Below, one piece after another: positions 16,391 to 26,966 of a DNA stretch of 64,000 nt. The notes under the pieces were generated by a model, which had not been told where the DNA came from, did no database searches, and worked only from the letters and a program-made list of their open reading frames with translations. Positions within the stretch are counted from its first letter, which is position 1; each line of letters begins with the position of its first letter. Source of the stretch: Lautropia sp. (GTDB lineage Bacteria; Pseudomonadota; Gammaproteobacteria; Burkholderiales; Burkholderiaceae_E). Both the position numbers and the translations under genes were made by a program. The DNA lies in contig JAUNKF010000009.1 in assembly GCA_030532895.1 (NCBI GenBank), positions 60,375-124,374 on the forward strand, given 5' to 3'.

Positions 16391-16795
16391 ATGGGGCGCG
16401 AACCGGCAGCAAAGGAGGCAGCGAAAGCCAGCGGGCGTGGCATGGCATCCGGACAGGGCCGTCAGCGGCAGGGCGCTTTGCACACCACCTCGCCCCAGCT
16501 GCGTGATCTGCGGCAGACGCGGGTGGTGGTGCTGATGCCGGATGATGCCGATCGGCTCGCCCTGATGCAGCAGTTGCAGCGCATCGGCGTGGATGCGCAT
16601 GTGGCCTGGCCACCGTTGCCGAGCTTGCCCGAGGGCACGGATGTGGTGTTTCTGACGGTGCAGCCTGAAACGCTCATGTTGAGGCCCCCCTGGATCGAGG
16701 GCCGTGAGGCGCCTGCGCTGATCGCGGTCGTCGGTTATGAAAGTCCGACGATCGTGTCGGCGGTGCTGGCGCCGGCCGTGTCGACTGGGCGTTAG
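16391..16795 (+). pseudogene. amiR: AmiR antiterminator, truncated before its ANTAR domain
   Basis: The frame begins 2 nt after the amiC fragment and gives 134 residues. The segment RVVVLMPDDADRLALMQQLQ, then RIGVDAHVAWPPLP, and later ALIAVVGYESPTIVSAVL matches the receiver-like N-terminal domain of AmiR. After that the chain ends in a few unrelated residues at a TAG that overlaps the stop of the convergent betT gene. The coiled coil and the C-terminal ANTAR domain that bind leader RNA are missing, about 90 residues. A second deletion ending at betT is the likely cause. The N-terminal 40 residues are a non-conserved extension. Confidence 0.85.
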
Positions 16796-18804
16796 CGCTC
16801 CAGATGCAAGAACTGCATGTGCCGCTCGTACTGGTTCAGGATGTCGCTGATGATCTGATCCTTGCTGTAGCCGACGAGGTCGTATTCCTGGCTGCCTTCG
16901 CGCAGGAAGACTTCGGCTCGCCAGTAGCGTTCGTGTTCTTCGTCCGGGTCGAGGTTGGTGGCCTGGCCGAGGGCGAAGACGGGCATCAGGGCCGAGACCA
17001 GATGCACCTGGTAGAGAAAGTCCATTTCATCGCCGTGCAGCACTTCAAAGCTGAGGCAATGGTTCTCGGGGTCTTCACTCACCTTCGTCTGGATGCCCTG
17101 GCGGTTCAGCTCGGCGCTTACTTCCTGCATGGCGGGCATCAGCGTGGTCTGCATGAAGCGCAGCACCTGCGGGCGTGAGGGGAAGTTCAGGATGCGGTTG
17201 AGGCGGTTGCGCCAGCTGTGGCCCGGTTGCAGGGCCGGGGCGATGTCGATGGTGCTGGCCTTGCGCTTGTTGCCTTCCTGCCGCAGGCTGTAGAACATCG
17301 CCACCATGTAGATGACGAGCACGAGCGAGAAGGGCAGGCCGGCGGCCACCGAGACCGATTGCAGTGCACCGAACCCCCCTGAAAACAGTAGTCCCAGCGT
17401 GATGAGGCCGGTGGCAGCGGCCCAGAAGAGGCGCAGCCACACCGGGGCATCGCTGCCGGAGCTGAGGTTGCGCGAGGAGAGGTTGGCGAGCACGAGGGCA
17501 CCCGAGTCGGCCGAGGTGATGAAGAAGATCAGGCCAATGATGACGGCGGCCGTCGACCAGACGCCTGGCCACGGGTAATGCTCGAACAGCGCAAAGAGGC
17601 CCATCGCCGGCTCATTGAGGGCGATCTGGGCCAGGTTCGGGTCGGCGCCGACCAGGACGATGCCGGTGTTGCCGAAGATGGAGAACCAGGCAAAGATGAA
17701 GCCGAGCGGGATGAACATCACGCCGAAGACGAATTCGCGCAGTGTGCGGCCACGCGAGATTCGGGCGATGAAGAGGCCCACGAAAGGCGCCCAGGCCACC
17801 CACCAGGCCCAGAAGAAGATCGTCCAGGAGGCTTTCCAGGCGGCTGCTTCCGGGCCTGCATAGGCATAGACCTCGAAGGTCTTGCGTGGCAGGGTCTGGA
17901 AGTAGTCACCGATGTTCTGCACCATGGCGTTGAGCAGGTGCTGGGTGGGGCCGGCCACGAGCAGGCCGAGCATCAGCAGCGTGGCCATCAGCATGTTGAT
18001 TTCCGACAGTCGCCGCACCCCTTTTTCGACACCGGACATGGCCGAGAGGCCCGCTGCCACGATGACGACGATGATGATGGCGGCCTGCATCAGCTTGTCG
18101 GTGGGCAGGCCGAACACATGAGAGAGGCCCGCGTTGGCCTGCAGCACGCCGATGCCGAGGCTCGTGGCCAGGCCCAGCAGCGTGCAGACGACACCGAAGA
18201 TGTCGACGCTGTGACCGAGCCAGCCTTCGGCCCGTTTTTGCCCGAAGACGGGGATCAGGGCCGAACGCAGGGCGAGTGGGAGGTTGTGGCGGTAGGAGAA
18301 ATAGGCCAGCGCCATGCCGATCAGCGCGTAGATGCCCCAGCCATGCAGCCCCCAGTGCAGGAAGGTCTGTGCAAGTGCTGCTTCGGCGGCTGCCGGGGTG
18401 CTGCCCTCGCCCACGGGCGGTTGCAGGTAGTGGGTGAGCGGCTCCGACACGCCGAAGAACAGCAGGTCGATGCCGATGCCGGCGGAGAACAGCATGGCAG
18501 CCCAGGCCAGAAACGGAAAGTCGGGCTTTTCATGATCCTGCCCGAGCTTGATGTCGCCGTATTTCGACAGGCCCACGTAGGTGGCGAAGAGGCCGTAGGC
18601 GGCCACGATCAGCATGTAGTACCAGCCGAAGCGGTCGGAGACCCACGAGAGCGCGTTGCCGAGCACGGCTTCGCTGGCGGCGGGAAAGAAGAGCGTGAAG
18701 CCGATCAGGGCCAGCGTGGCCACCGCCGAGATGACGAAGACGATCCGGTTGATGGCCACCGGTTCGCGATGGGCCTCGGGGCTGACCGAGGGGGTGCTGT
18801 GCAT
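16792..18804 (-). CDS. betT: BCCT-family choline transporter
   Basis: This inner-membrane transporter of the betaine/choline/carnitine family most likely takes up choline for the adjacent oxidation genes. It has 670 residues: about twelve hydrophobic spans up to residue 510, then a cytoplasmic domain of about 150 residues, as in BetT. The family signature is visible as TIFFWAWWVAWAPFVGLF followed by IARISRGRT. The ATG lies after AGGAG on the coding strand. betB and betA are upstream on the same strand, 185 bp from the betA stop. Its stop overlaps that of the amiR remnant by two bases. Confidence 0.92.
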   Translation of the reverse strand: MHSTPSVSPEAHREPVAINRIVFVISAVATLALIGFTLFFPAASEAVLGNALSWVSDRFGWYYMLIVAAYGLFATYVGLSKYGDIKLGQDHEKPDFPFLAWAAMLFSAGIGIDLLFFGVSEPLTHYLQPPVGEGSTPAAAEAALAQTFLHWGLHGWGIYALIGMALAYFSYRHNLPLALRSALIPVFGQKRAEGWLGHSVDIFGVVCTLLGLATSLGIGVLQANAGLSHVFGLPTDKLMQAAIIIVVIVAAGLSAMSGVEKGVRRLSEINMLMATLLMLGLLVAGPTQHLLNAMVQNIGDYFQTLPRKTFEVYAYAGPEAAAWKASWTIFFWAWWVAWAPFVGLFIARISRGRTLREFVFGVMFIPLGFIFAWFSIFGNTGIVLVGADPNLAQIALNEPAMGLFALFEHYPWPGVWSTAAVIIGLIFFITSADSGALVLANLSSRNLSSGSDAPVWLRLFWAAATGLITLGLLFSGGFGALQSVSVAAGLPFSLVLVIYMVAMFYSLRQEGNKRKASTIDIAPALQPGHSWRNRLNRILNFPSRPQVLRFMQTTLMPAMQEVSAELNRQGIQTKVSEDPENHCLSFEVLHGDEMDFLYQVHLVSALMPVFALGQATNLDPDEEHERYWRAEVFLREGSQEYDLVGYSKDQIISDILNQYERHMQFLHLER

Positions 18805-18988
18805 GGGGTTCTCCTGTGTTTGTTATGGGACGACCGAGACGGGCTGGGTGACGGGTCACGTCCCTGATCGTCCTGTTGTGCCGCCCTGTTGGGCATTCGA
18901 CGGTGCCGTTGCGCTAGCCGTGAGATGCTTTTGGGCACTGGCCGCGGGGGCGCCGCTGTGTGCCGGCTTCACCGATCGGAGGGCCGTG

Positions 18989-20674
18989 CTACAGGCGGGC
19001 CGGCTGGCCGCGAACCGGTGAGCCGTTGGCCACGTGATAGGGCACATCGAGTGCGGGCAGCGGCTGGCGGCCCCGGATGCGGTCGGCAATCTTTTCGGCG
19101 AGCATGATGGTGGTGGCGTTCAGGTTGCCGGTGATGATGTCGGGCATGATCGAGGCGTCGACGACGCGCAAGCCTTCAAGCCCGTGCACGCGGCCCTGGC
19201 CATCGACCACAGCCTCGTCGCCCATGCCCATCGCGCAGGTGCAGGAGGGGTGGTAGGCGGTTTCGGCGTGCTGGCGCACATACGCGTCCAGCTCGGCATC
19301 GCTTTGCAGGTTGTCGGTGGGGGTGATGACCTGGCCACGGAAGGCGTCGAGCGCGGGCTGGCGGAAGATCTCGCGTGTGATGCGGATGGCGGCGCGGAAT
19401 TCTTCCCAGTCCTGTGGGTGGGACATGTAGTTGAAGAGGATGCTGGGGGCGTCGGCCGGGTTGGTGGAACGGAGCTTGACGCGCCCCCGGCTCAAGGAGC
19501 GCATCGAGCCGACATGGGCCTGGAAGCTGTGGGCCTTGGCAGCGTTGCGGCCGTCGTAGCGCACGGCGATGGGCAGGAAGTGGTACTGGATGTTGGGCCA
19601 GAGAAACTTGGCGTGGCTGCGGATGAAGCCGCCCGCCTCGAAGTGGTTGCTGGCGCCCAGCCCCGTGCCCTTGAAGAGCCATTCGGCGCCGATGGCTGGT
19701 TTGTTCCACCATTTCGTGGCGGGGGCGAGCGACACTGGCTGCGTGCACTCGTACTGCATGTACAGCTCCAGGTGATCCTGCAGGTTGTTGCCCACGCCGG
19801 GCAGGTGCAGCACTTCTCGCACGCCTGCTTCCTTCAGCCAGGCGCCAGGGCCGACGCCTGAGCGTTGCAGCAGCGTGGGCGAGGCGATGGCGCCGCCGCA
19901 GAGGATCACTTCGCGGCTGGCATGGGCGGTGTGGGTGTTGCCCTTTTGCTGGTAGCGGACACCCACGGCGCGGGTGCCCTCGAAAAGGATCACGTCGACG
20001 AGGGCGCGGGTCTGGATGTTGAGCGAGCTGCGATCTCGGGCCATGTCGAGGTAGCCGCGGGCGGTGGAGCTGCGCCGTCCGTTTGGGGTGACGAAGCGAT
20101 CCATCGGGCCGAAGCCTTCCTGCTGGTAGCCGTTCAGGTCATCGGTGCGCGGGTAGCCGGCTTGTACGCCGGCTTCCACCATGGCCTCGAAGAGCGGGTT
20201 CACGCCGGGCTTGGCGGTGGTGACGTGGATGGGGCCATTGGCACCGTGGTAGTCGTTGGGGCCGGCATCGCGGTGTTCGGCCTTCTTGAAGTAGGGCAGG
20301 CAGTCGAGGTAGCGCCAGTCCTCCAGCCCCGGTTTGAGCGCCCAGTGATCGAAGTCCATCGCATTGCCGCGGATGTAGCACATGCCGTTGATCAGCGAGG
20401 AGCCGCCCAGTCCCTTGCCACGCCCGCAGTCCATCCGGCGGTTGTCCATGTGTGGCTCAGGGTCGGTTTTGTAGCCCCAGTTGTAGGTGGTGCCTTGCAA
20501 CGGCATGGCCAGCGCAGCCGGCATCTGGGTGCGGAAATCGAAGCGATAGTCGGGCAGTCCCGCCTCCAGGAGCAGCACCGAGACGTTCGGGTCTTCGGTG
20601 AGCCGGGCGGCCAGCACGTTGCCGGCCGAGCCGGCGCCGATGATGATGTAGTCGTAGGTGTTTTTATCGGACAT
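18989..20674 (-). CDS. betA: Choline dehydrogenase
   Basis: This FAD-dependent GMC oxidoreductase oxidises choline to betaine aldehyde at the inner membrane. The dinucleotide-binding motif [16 protein letters not shown] is at the N-terminus. GMC signature 1 ([15 protein letters not shown]) and signature 2 ([17 protein letters not shown]) follow, and the active-site histidine lies in [10 protein letters not shown]. The length of 561 residues is standard. The gene follows betB by 38 bp on the same strand, so betB-betA-betT read as one unit. No betI repressor gene is in the window. Confidence 0.95.
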   Translation of the reverse strand: MSDKNTYDYIIIGAGSAGNVLAARLTEDPNVSVLLLEAGLPDYRFDFRTQMPAALAMPLQGTTYNWGYKTDPEPHMDNRRMDCGRGKGLGGSSLINGMCYIRGNAMDFDHWALKPGLEDWRYLDCLPYFKKAEHRDAGPNDYHGANGPIHVTTAKPGVNPLFEAMVEAGVQAGYPRTDDLNGYQQEGFGPMDRFVTPNGRRSSTARGYLDMARDRSSLNIQTRALVDVILFEGTRAVGVRYQQKGNTHTAHASREVILCGGAIASPTLLQRSGVGPGAWLKEAGVREVLHLPGVGNNLQDHLELYMQYECTQPVSLAPATKWWNKPAIGAEWLFKGTGLGASNHFEAGGFIRSHAKFLWPNIQYHFLPIAVRYDGRNAAKAHSFQAHVGSMRSLSRGRVKLRSTNPADAPSILFNYMSHPQDWEEFRAAIRITREIFRQPALDAFRGQVITPTDNLQSDAELDAYVRQHAETAYHPSCTCAMGMGDEAVVDGQGRVHGLEGLRVVDASIMPDIITGNLNATTIMLAEKIADRIRGRQPLPALDVPYHVANGSPVRGQPARL

Positions 20675-20712
20675 GGCGAATCAGGATAGGTTGGCAGGCA
20701 TGGGTGGCGTGC

Positions 20713-22176
20713 TCAGAAAACCGAGCTGAAGTCGCCCATCTCCACTTGCACCGATTTGGTCTGGGTGTAGTGCATCAGCGTCTGGATGCCGTTTTCCCGT
20801 CCGATGCCGGATTGCTTGTAGCCCCCCACCGGCATCTGGGCGGGTGACTCGCCCCAGGTGTTGAGCCAGCAGATGCCAGCCTGGATCTGGCCGATGACGC
20901 GGTGCGCCCGCTTGATGTCGGGGGTGACGACGCCGGCAGCCAGCCCATAGGTGGTGTCGTTGGCGCGGCGGATCACCTCGTCTTCGGTCTCGTAGGCGAG
21001 GATGCTCATGACCGGGCCGAAGATCTCTTCGCGCACGATCTTCATGTCGTCGCGGCAGTCGGTGAAGATGGTGGGGGCCACGTAGGCGCCTTGCCGGAAC
21101 GGGGCTTCCTCGATCCGCACGCCACCGCAGAGCAGGCGGGCACCTTCATCCTTGCCACTTTCGATGTAAGTGATCACTTTCTCCATGTGGGGGAAGGACA
21201 CAAGCGGCCCGAAGTTGGTGGCCTCGTCGAGCGGATCGCCGATGCGGATGCGCCCGGCCCGTTCGACGACGGCCTTCTCGAAGCGCTCCTTCAGCGAGGT
21301 GGGCACGAACACACGGGTGCCGTTGGTGCAGACCTGGCCGCTGCTGTAGAAGTTCGCCATCAGCGCGATGTCGACGGCCAGGTTCAGGTCGGCATCGTCG
21401 AGAATGATCAGCGGTGATTTGCCGCCCAGCTCCATCGTCACGTCCTTGAGTGATGAGCTGGCGGCCGAGGCCATCACCTTCTTGCCGGTGGCCACACCGC
21501 CGGTGAAGGAGACCTTGGCGATATCGGGGTGCTGGCTCAGTGCTTCGCCTACCCGCCAGTCGCCCTGCACCACGTTGAAGAGGCCGGCCGGCGCACCCGC
21601 CTCGATGAAGATTTCGGCCAGTTTGGGCGCCGACAGTGGTGTGACCTCGCTGGGTTTGAACACCATCGCGTTGCCGGCGGCCAGTGCGGGGGCGGCTTTC
21701 CACATGGCGATCTGGATCGGGTAGTTCCAGGCGCCGATGCCGGCCACGACGCCTAGCGGTTCCTGTCGGGTGTACACGAAGCTGGTGGGGCGAAGCGGAA
21801 TCTGGCGACCTTCGATGGCAACGGCCAGCCCGGCGTAATACTCGATCACATCGGCGCCCGTGACGATGTCGACGAAAAGTGTCTCGGACAGCGGCTTGCC
21901 GGTGTCCTGGCTTTCCAGACGTGCCAGTTCGTCGTTACGCTCACGCAGGAGGGCAACCGCCCGATTGAGGATGCGGGCACGCTCGACCGGGGTGAGGGCG
22001 GCCCATTCCCGTTGGGCAGCCTGGGCGCTCCGGATGGCGGCATCGAGGTCGGCCTGGGTGGCTGCCTGTACGGTGGCAAGCACCTGGCCATTGGCCGGGT
22101 TGATGCTCTGAAAAGTGTCGGCCTGGGCTTGAAGCGGCACGTACTGCCCGTTGATATAGGAAGAAAGCAGGGTCAT
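20713..22176 (-). CDS. betB: Betaine aldehyde dehydrogenase
   Basis: This NAD(P)-dependent aldehyde dehydrogenase converts betaine aldehyde to glycine betaine, an osmoprotectant. Catalytic residues are visible in TMELGGKSP (general-base glutamate) and in [11 protein letters not shown] (nucleophilic cysteine). The protein has 487 residues from the ATG at 22176, which has AGGAGG upstream; the frame opens 13 codons earlier without a ribosome site. It is first in the bet cluster. It diverges from the DUF5706-like gene, whose start is about 120 bp away. Confidence 0.94.
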   Translation of the reverse strand: MTLLSSYINGQYVPLQAQADTFQSINPANGQVLATVQAATQADLDAAIRSAQAAQREWAALTPVERARILNRAVALLRERNDELARLESQDTGKPLSETLFVDIVTGADVIEYYAGLAVAIEGRQIPLRPTSFVYTRQEPLGVVAGIGAWNYPIQIAMWKAAPALAAGNAMVFKPSEVTPLSAPKLAEIFIEAGAPAGLFNVVQGDWRVGEALSQHPDIAKVSFTGGVATGKKVMASAASSSLKDVTMELGGKSPLIILDDADLNLAVDIALMANFYSSGQVCTNGTRVFVPTSLKERFEKAVVERAGRIRIGDPLDEATNFGPLVSFPHMEKVITYIESGKDEGARLLCGGVRIEEAPFRQGAYVAPTIFTDCRDDMKIVREEIFGPVMSILAYETEDEVIRRANDTTYGLAAGVVTPDIKRAHRVIGQIQAGICWLNTWGESPAQMPVGGYKQSGIGRENGIQTLMHYTQTKSVQVEMGDFSSVF

Positions 22177-22295
22177 GTCGCCTCCTGAGTTCAAATTTAG
22201 GGGATCCTCCGCCACCGGGAAGAGACATTAGTTTACGATGGGTGAATGAACCCGAGGGCTTGAGGCTCGGGAGTCCAAGTGTATTGGGGACAAAC

Positions 22296-24197
22296 ATGGA
22301 CGGGAAGAAGCGCGAAGGGCACGAAGGGCAGCAGGTGTCGGGCACCACCCGATCGGTGATCGGTGTCGTGTCCGAGGTGGGGTCTGCATCGGCTGGCGAG
22401 CGGCCTGAGCCAGCGGCTTGTTCCGATGTAACGCCGCAGGCTACTGAAAACCGGGGTCAAGCAGGGAGCGGGCCAGGCGCTGGGCTGCCAGTGGGCGAGG
22501 CGAGTGGCGGTGGCTCGCCGGCGGCGGCCGTGATGCCCGAGTCCGTCACGAGGGATGAGGGGCAGGCGGAGGCGGTCAAGCCCAAAAAGAAGAAGTCGAA
22601 GAAGCGCAAGAAGGAAGAAGCGGCTGCGGCCGCTGTGGCGGGAACCGTGCTGATGGGCACGGCCAAGGGCGTGGAGACGATGTTCCGTAACGCCTTCCGT
22701 ACCGAGATGGAGTTGCTGGCGCTGGCGGCCACCAAGGCCAACATCATGATCTCGCTCAACGGCTTCATCGTGTCGGCGCTGATGATTTCCGGTGCCTTCA
22801 TCTTTGCTTCATCGCCCGAGTTTCTGGTGCCGGCCGTGGTGTTCATGCTGACGGCGGCGGCGTCGATCGTGTTTGCGCTGCTCTCGGCCTCGCCGGATCG
22901 GGCCAGCAGGATGCGGGAGGCCGGGCGCTGGCTGCGCGATGTGATGCGGGGGCGTGCCCGTGTGCGGGATTTCGGGCAACGGATTCGTGGCCCGCGGGCA
23001 CGCTTTTTTGGCGACACGCCCAACATCCTGATCTATGAGGATCGGGTGAAGATCCCCAAGGATCGTTATTGGGAGATGATGAAGGATCTGATGGCCGATC
23101 GCGAGCAGGTCTATCAGAAGATGAGTGACGAGCTGTACTGGCTGGGGCTGATGGCGAACAAGCAGTTCAAGTTCCTGAACATGTCCTATGCCGTGTTCCG
23201 CTGGGGATTGTTGCTGTCCATGCTGGCCTTCATCGGCGTGAAGACCTTGCCTACCTTCGTGCCGGCCTTGCAGGCGGGCAAACAGGCGGCACAGTTGCGT
23301 TCGATCGGTATCAACACCTTCGAGACGGTGTATGAACCCTCGGCGGTGCAGCAGCTGGCCGATGGCCGGCTGATGGTGCTGGAGGACGAGCCGGTGCGGG
23401 CGGTGCGGCTGCTTGCCTTCACGCCCGAGGGCACGCTGCAGGAGGACGAGATGGTCGATGCACGGCTGCTTCGAGGCTTCAAGCGAAAGCTCAACGACAT
23501 GGAGGCGCTGACACGGGACGACGAGGGCTATGTCTATGCGATCTCGTCCCATTCACGTACCCGTGAGGGGCGGCGTCGGCCCGATCGGGAGCGCTTCCTG
23601 CGATTCAGGATCCAGGGCAATGACGTGCGCGAGCTGACGGCTTTCGAGGGCTTGATCGATGCGCTGGAAAACTCGCCCGAGCTGACGACACTGATCCAGG
23701 CGAAGACGGGCACCCGGCTTGACTTCAAGACCACCAACATCGAGGGGCTGGCCTACGATCCGCGCACGAAGCGGCTGATGCTGGGTTTTCGGGATCCGGA
23801 GTTCAACGAGAAATCGATGATCGTCTCGATCGGCAATCCGAAGGCGATGTTCGAGGATGGTGCCAAGCCCGACTTCGTGGCGGTGAATTTCATCGACATC
23901 AAGGGCGGTGGCATCCGTTCGCTCAACTACGACCCAGTGCTGAAGGCGCTGGTGCTCACCAATGAGGTGAAGGATGAGGATGGCACGAAGTTCTCGCAGC
24001 TGTGGGTCTGGAGCGGTGACGAGAAAAGTCCGCCACGGGCCGTGCAGCTGCCCAACCTGCGGCACATGAAGAACGTGGAGGCTGTGGATTCGGTCAAGCT
24101 CAACGGGCAGCCGCGGCTGATCCTGATGAGTGACGAGGGCAATGCCGAGAAGAAGTTGTCGGCCAAGTACATGGTGGTGGATTACAACGACATTTGA
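22296..24197 (+). CDS. Membrane protein: Pycsar-effector-like (DUF5706) module fused to DUF3616-like propeller
   Basis: From the ATG at 22296 (GGGGA upstream) the chain has 633 residues. Residues 1-95 are low-complexity, and a lysine-rich patch lies at about 95-107. Residues 130-200 (FRTEMELLALAATKANIMIS, then a double transmembrane hairpin) resemble the membrane module of DUF5706/Pycsar effectors. A third hydrophobic span lies near 302-318. Residues 335-633 resemble the DUF3616 beta-propeller-like family (LNDMEALTRDDEGYVYAISS, NIEGLAYDPRTKRLMLGF, GGGIRSLNYDP). No cyclase gene is adjacent. The function is unknown; both domain calls rest on my reading of sequence style and need a profile search. 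An in-frame ATG at 22242 is an alternative start. Confidence 0.65.
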   Translation: MDGKKREGHEGQQVSGTTRSVIGVVSEVGSASAGERPEPAACSDVTPQATENRGQAGSGPGAGLPVGEASGGGSPAAAVMPESVTRDEGQAEAVKPKKKKSKKRKKEEAAAAAVAGTVLMGTAKGVETMFRNAFRTEMELLALAATKANIMISLNGFIVSALMISGAFIFASSPEFLVPAVVFMLTAAASIVFALLSASPDRASRMREAGRWLRDVMRGRARVRDFGQRIRGPRARFFGDTPNILIYEDRVKIPKDRYWEMMKDLMADREQVYQKMSDELYWLGLMANKQFKFLNMSYAVFRWGLLLSMLAFIGVKTLPTFVPALQAGKQAAQLRSIGINTFETVYEPSAVQQLADGRLMVLEDEPVRAVRLLAFTPEGTLQEDEMVDARLLRGFKRKLNDMEALTRDDEGYVYAISSHSRTREGRRRPDRERFLRFRIQGNDVRELTAFEGLIDALENSPELTTLIQAKTGTRLDFKTTNIEGLAYDPRTKRLMLGFRDPEFNEKSMIVSIGNPKAMFEDGAKPDFVAVNFIDIKGGGIRSLNYDPVLKALVLTNEVKDEDGTKFSQLWVWSGDEKSPPRAVQLPNLRHMKNVEAVDSVKLNGQPRLILMSDEGNAEKKLSAKYMVVDYNDI

Positions 24198-24591
24198 GGC
24201 TTGGCCCGGCAGGTGGTGGTGCCGGGGCCATCACGGGGACGCACAAGTCCACGACAGGCGCTATTCATCCATCGCCTGTTTGGCCCGAATGCAGGCCGTT
24301 CTTGTTGGCAGACACGGCGTACAATGCGGGCGTATCATCCGGCGCGCGTCATCCTTGCACTCGTGCATGAAGCTTGTTTGATTGACTTGGTGGCAGCGCC
24401 ACCGAGTCGGGTTTCCGACACGCGCCGATAGCCGGCATGGCTGGAGCCGGCTTGTGGCCGACCTGTGGCCGACATTCTTTGGCCGCGCACAGGCATATAT
24501 ATATGCGCCTGATGCCCCTCGTGCCCGGTGTCTTGTCCAGGCAGGAGGGGTCAGGCGGCTTTTCATCATTCATCTTGAGACGAGACACACC
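24198..24591. other. Intergenic region before the amino acid ABC operon
   Basis: No gene is supported. The interval holds a short AT run (ATATATATATGCGCC near 24500) and a GGTGGC-AGC-GCCACC inverted repeat near 24389-24403. The ABC operon promoter is expected here, but I cannot pick a clear -35/-10 pair. Confidence 0.4.
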
Positions 24592-25362
24592 ATGAAATTC
24601 GTTCCTGCTGTGCTGGCGGCTGCAGTCGCCCTGTCGGCTTCGGCCATCGTGCATGCCCGTCCTTGGGCCGACATCCAGAAAAGTGGCACGCTGATTGCTG
24701 CCACCGGGGGCGATCTGAAGCCCTTCAACTACTTCGAGGGCAAGAAGCTGACGGGCTTCGAGGTGGAGCTGACCGAGGCCATTGCGGCCAAGATGGGTCT
24801 GAAGGTGGACTGGAAGGTGCTGAGTTTCGATTCGCTCCTGGCCGGGCTTCAGCGTGACCGTTGGGATCTGGCCATTTCCTCGCATGGCGTGACGGAGGAG
24901 CGGGCCAAGGTGGTCGATTTTTCTGACAATCACTACTGTGGTGGCGCCACCATCGTGGCCAAAGACCCGGCCATCAGCAAGAAGAGCGATCTGGCCGGCA
25001 AGACGGTGGCGGTGCAGACGGGCACCACCTTCCTCGCCGCCATGCAGCAGGACAAGTCGATCGGCTCGGTGAAGAATTTCCCGCAGGATCGGGATGCCCG
25101 TGCCGCCGTCGTGAGTGGCCGGGCCGATGCCTGGGTGACGGACAAGTTCGTGGCGCTGGAGGCGATCAAGCTGGTGCCCGAGGCCGGGCTGAAGATGGGG
25201 GAGCAGCTCTTCGTCGAGCGGATGGGGGCTGCCGTGGGCAAGGGCAACACCGAGCTGCTGGCCGCTTTCAACAAGGGGCTGGCCGAGGTGATGGCCGATG
25301 GCACCTACGAGAAGATCTCGAAGAAGTATTTCGACGCCGACATCCGTTGCCAGGCCGAGTGA
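24592..25362 (+). CDS. Polar amino acid ABC transporter, substrate-binding protein
   Basis: This periplasmic binding protein of the polar amino acid family (SBP_bac_3) has 256 residues. The signal peptide probably ends at IVHA, around residue 22. Family segments include LKPFNYFEGKKLTGFEVEL, WDLAISSHGVTEERAKVVDF, and GKTVAVQTGTT. The binding residues do not let me name the amino acid. The start at 24592 is chosen because it gives a clean signal peptide; the frame opens earlier without one. Permease and ATPase genes follow directly. Confidence 0.9.
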   Translation: MKFVPAVLAAAVALSASAIVHARPWADIQKSGTLIAATGGDLKPFNYFEGKKLTGFEVELTEAIAAKMGLKVDWKVLSFDSLLAGLQRDRWDLAISSHGVTEERAKVVDFSDNHYCGGATIVAKDPAISKKSDLAGKTVAVQTGTTFLAAMQQDKSIGSVKNFPQDRDARAAVVSGRADAWVTDKFVALEAIKLVPEAGLKMGEQLFVERMGAAVGKGNTELLAAFNKGLAEVMADGTYEKISKKYFDADIRCQAE

Positions 25363-25410
25363 GGCGCGGTGCCTTCCCTGATCACGCACTGATTCCGTGC
25401 CCCCGTCACC

Positions 25411-26199
25411 ATGATTGATCTCTTTGCGAAATGGCCGGCGGGCTGGTCTCGTCAGGCGCGCAGCTCGCTTGCGATTGCGCTCGGCATGGCGCTCCTGATG
25501 CTGGTGCTGTCCTTCATCGACGTGCCGCTGGCACATCTGCCCGAGCCGATCGGGTCGAGTGCCGAGCAGTTTGCCGAGGGCAGCCGTACCACGGTGATGC
25601 TGACGCTGGTGTCCGGGGTGTTCGGCCTGTTGTTGGGGGTGCTGGGGGCATTGGGGCGCTTGTCCCGCGTGCCGCCGCTGCGCTGGCTTGCCTCCTTCTA
25701 CATCTGGGTGATCCGGGGCACGCCGCTGCTGGTGCAGGTGCTCTTCGTGTTTCTGGCCTTGCCGGAGTTGGCGCCGTGGCTGAAGCTGAGTGATTTCAGC
25801 TCGGCCTGCGTCGCGCTGGCCTTCAATGCCGGGGCGTACAACGCCGAGGCCATCCGCGCGGGTCTGTTGGCCGTCCCGAAGGGGCAGACCGAGGCCGCGC
25901 GTTCGTTGGGCCTCTCGAAGTGGTACACCTTCAAGGACGTGGTGTTTCCGCAGGCGTTCAAGATCAGCCTGCCGGCCCTCGTCAACAACTTCATTGCGCT
26001 CCTGAAGGATTCTTCGCTTGCCTACGCCATTGGCGTGGTGGAGCTGACGAACGTGGCCAATCGCATCCAGTCGGCCACCTTCCAGCCCATTCCGGCGCTG
26101 TTGACGGCGGCCGTCATCTACCTGGTGCTGACCACGGTGCTCACACAGATTTCGACGGCGGTGGAGCACCGGATGGATGTGGAGGATCGGCGGGCATGA
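25411..26199 (+). CDS. Polar amino acid ABC transporter, permease
   Basis: This inner-membrane permease of the HisM/GlnP type has 262 residues and about five spans. The EAA loop that contacts the ATPase is visible as [20 protein letters not shown], and the periplasmic-side start of the domain as [21 protein letters not shown] single permease gene suggests a homodimer. Its TGA overlaps the start codon of the ATPase gene (ATGA), which indicates coupling. Confidence 0.92.
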   Translation: MIDLFAKWPAGWSRQARSSLAIALGMALLMLVLSFIDVPLAHLPEPIGSSAEQFAEGSRTTVMLTLVSGVFGLLLGVLGALGRLSRVPPLRWLASFYIWVIRGTPLLVQVLFVFLALPELAPWLKLSDFSSACVALAFNAGAYNAEAIRAGLLAVPKGQTEAARSLGLSKWYTFKDVVFPQAFKISLPALVNNFIALLKDSSLAYAIGVVELTNVANRIQSATFQPIPALLTAAVIYLVLTTVLTQISTAVEHRMDVEDRRA

Positions 26200-26966
26200 G
26201 TGAGCGGGAAAAGCCGAGCGGCAAGCAGAAGCCGCTCATCATCGTGCGCGATGTCTGCAAGGCTTTTGGCGCGCATCAGGTGCTGAAGGACGTGAGCGCC
26301 GATTTCATGGCGGGTGAGGTGGCCGTGATCGTCGGCAGCTCCGGTTCGGGCAAGAGCACCTTCTTGCGGATGCTGAACCGGCTGGAGACGCATGACAGCG
26401 GGCGGATCACCATCGATGGCATCGAGGTGGACGACAACCGTCAGCACCTGGATGAGCTGCGAAAGGAAGTCGGCATGGTCTTTCAGCAGTTCAACCTGTT
26501 TTCTCACCTGACGGTGCTGGAAAACCTGACGCTTGCCCCGCGCCGTGTGCGAAAGCTCTCCAAGGCCGAGGCAGAGGCGCGGGCGATGGGCCTGCTCAAG
26601 CGCGTGGGCTTGGCCGAGCACGCCCATAAATACCCGTTTGCCCTCTCAGGCGGCCAGCAGCAGCGCGTGGCCATTGCCCGTGCGCTCGCCATGCAGCCCC
26701 GCGTGATGCTCTTTGATGAGCCAACCTCGGCGCTTGACCCCGAAATGGTGCAGGAAGTGCTGGACGTGATGCGCCAGCTGGCCGCGAGCGGCATGACGAT
26801 GCTCGTCGTTACCCACGAGATGGGCTTTGCCCGCGAAGTGGCCGACCGCGTGATGTTCTTCGACGAGGGCCGCATCGCCTTTCAGGCGCCACCGGCCGAG
26901 TTCTTCGGCTGTCAGCACGACAACGCGCGGGTGAAAGGCTTTCTCAGCCGCGTGATGAGTCATTGA
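26196..26966 (+). CDS. Polar amino acid ABC transporter, ATP-binding protein
   Basis: This ATPase subunit has 256 residues. It contains Walker [10 protein letters not shown], the Q-loop [11 protein letters not shown], the ABC signature [15 protein letters not shown], and Walker [14 protein letters not shown] with the switch histidine in VVTHEMGFA. These features are typical of the GlnQ/HisP group. The start overlaps the permease stop; a longer open frame upstream is a shadow of the permease gene. The 3' end overlaps the convergent ribbon-helix-helix gene by 7 bp. Confidence 0.94.
   Translation: MSEREKPSGKQKPLIIVRDVCKAFGAHQVLKDVSADFMAGEVAVIVGSSGSGKSTFLRMLNRLETHDSGRITIDGIEVDDNRQHLDELRKEVGMVFQQFNLFSHLTVLENLTLAPRRVRKLSKAEAEARAMGLLKRVGLAEHAHKYPFALSGGQQQRVAIARALAMQPRVMLFDEPTSALDPEMVQEVLDVMRQLAASGMTMLVVTHEMGFAREVADRVMFFDEGRIAFQAPPAEFFGCQHDNARVKGFLSRVMSH

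Noticed and set aside
17578..18867. Plus-strand open frame opposite betT
   Set aside because: Asp/Gly/His-rich antisense shadow of a conserved transporter gene.
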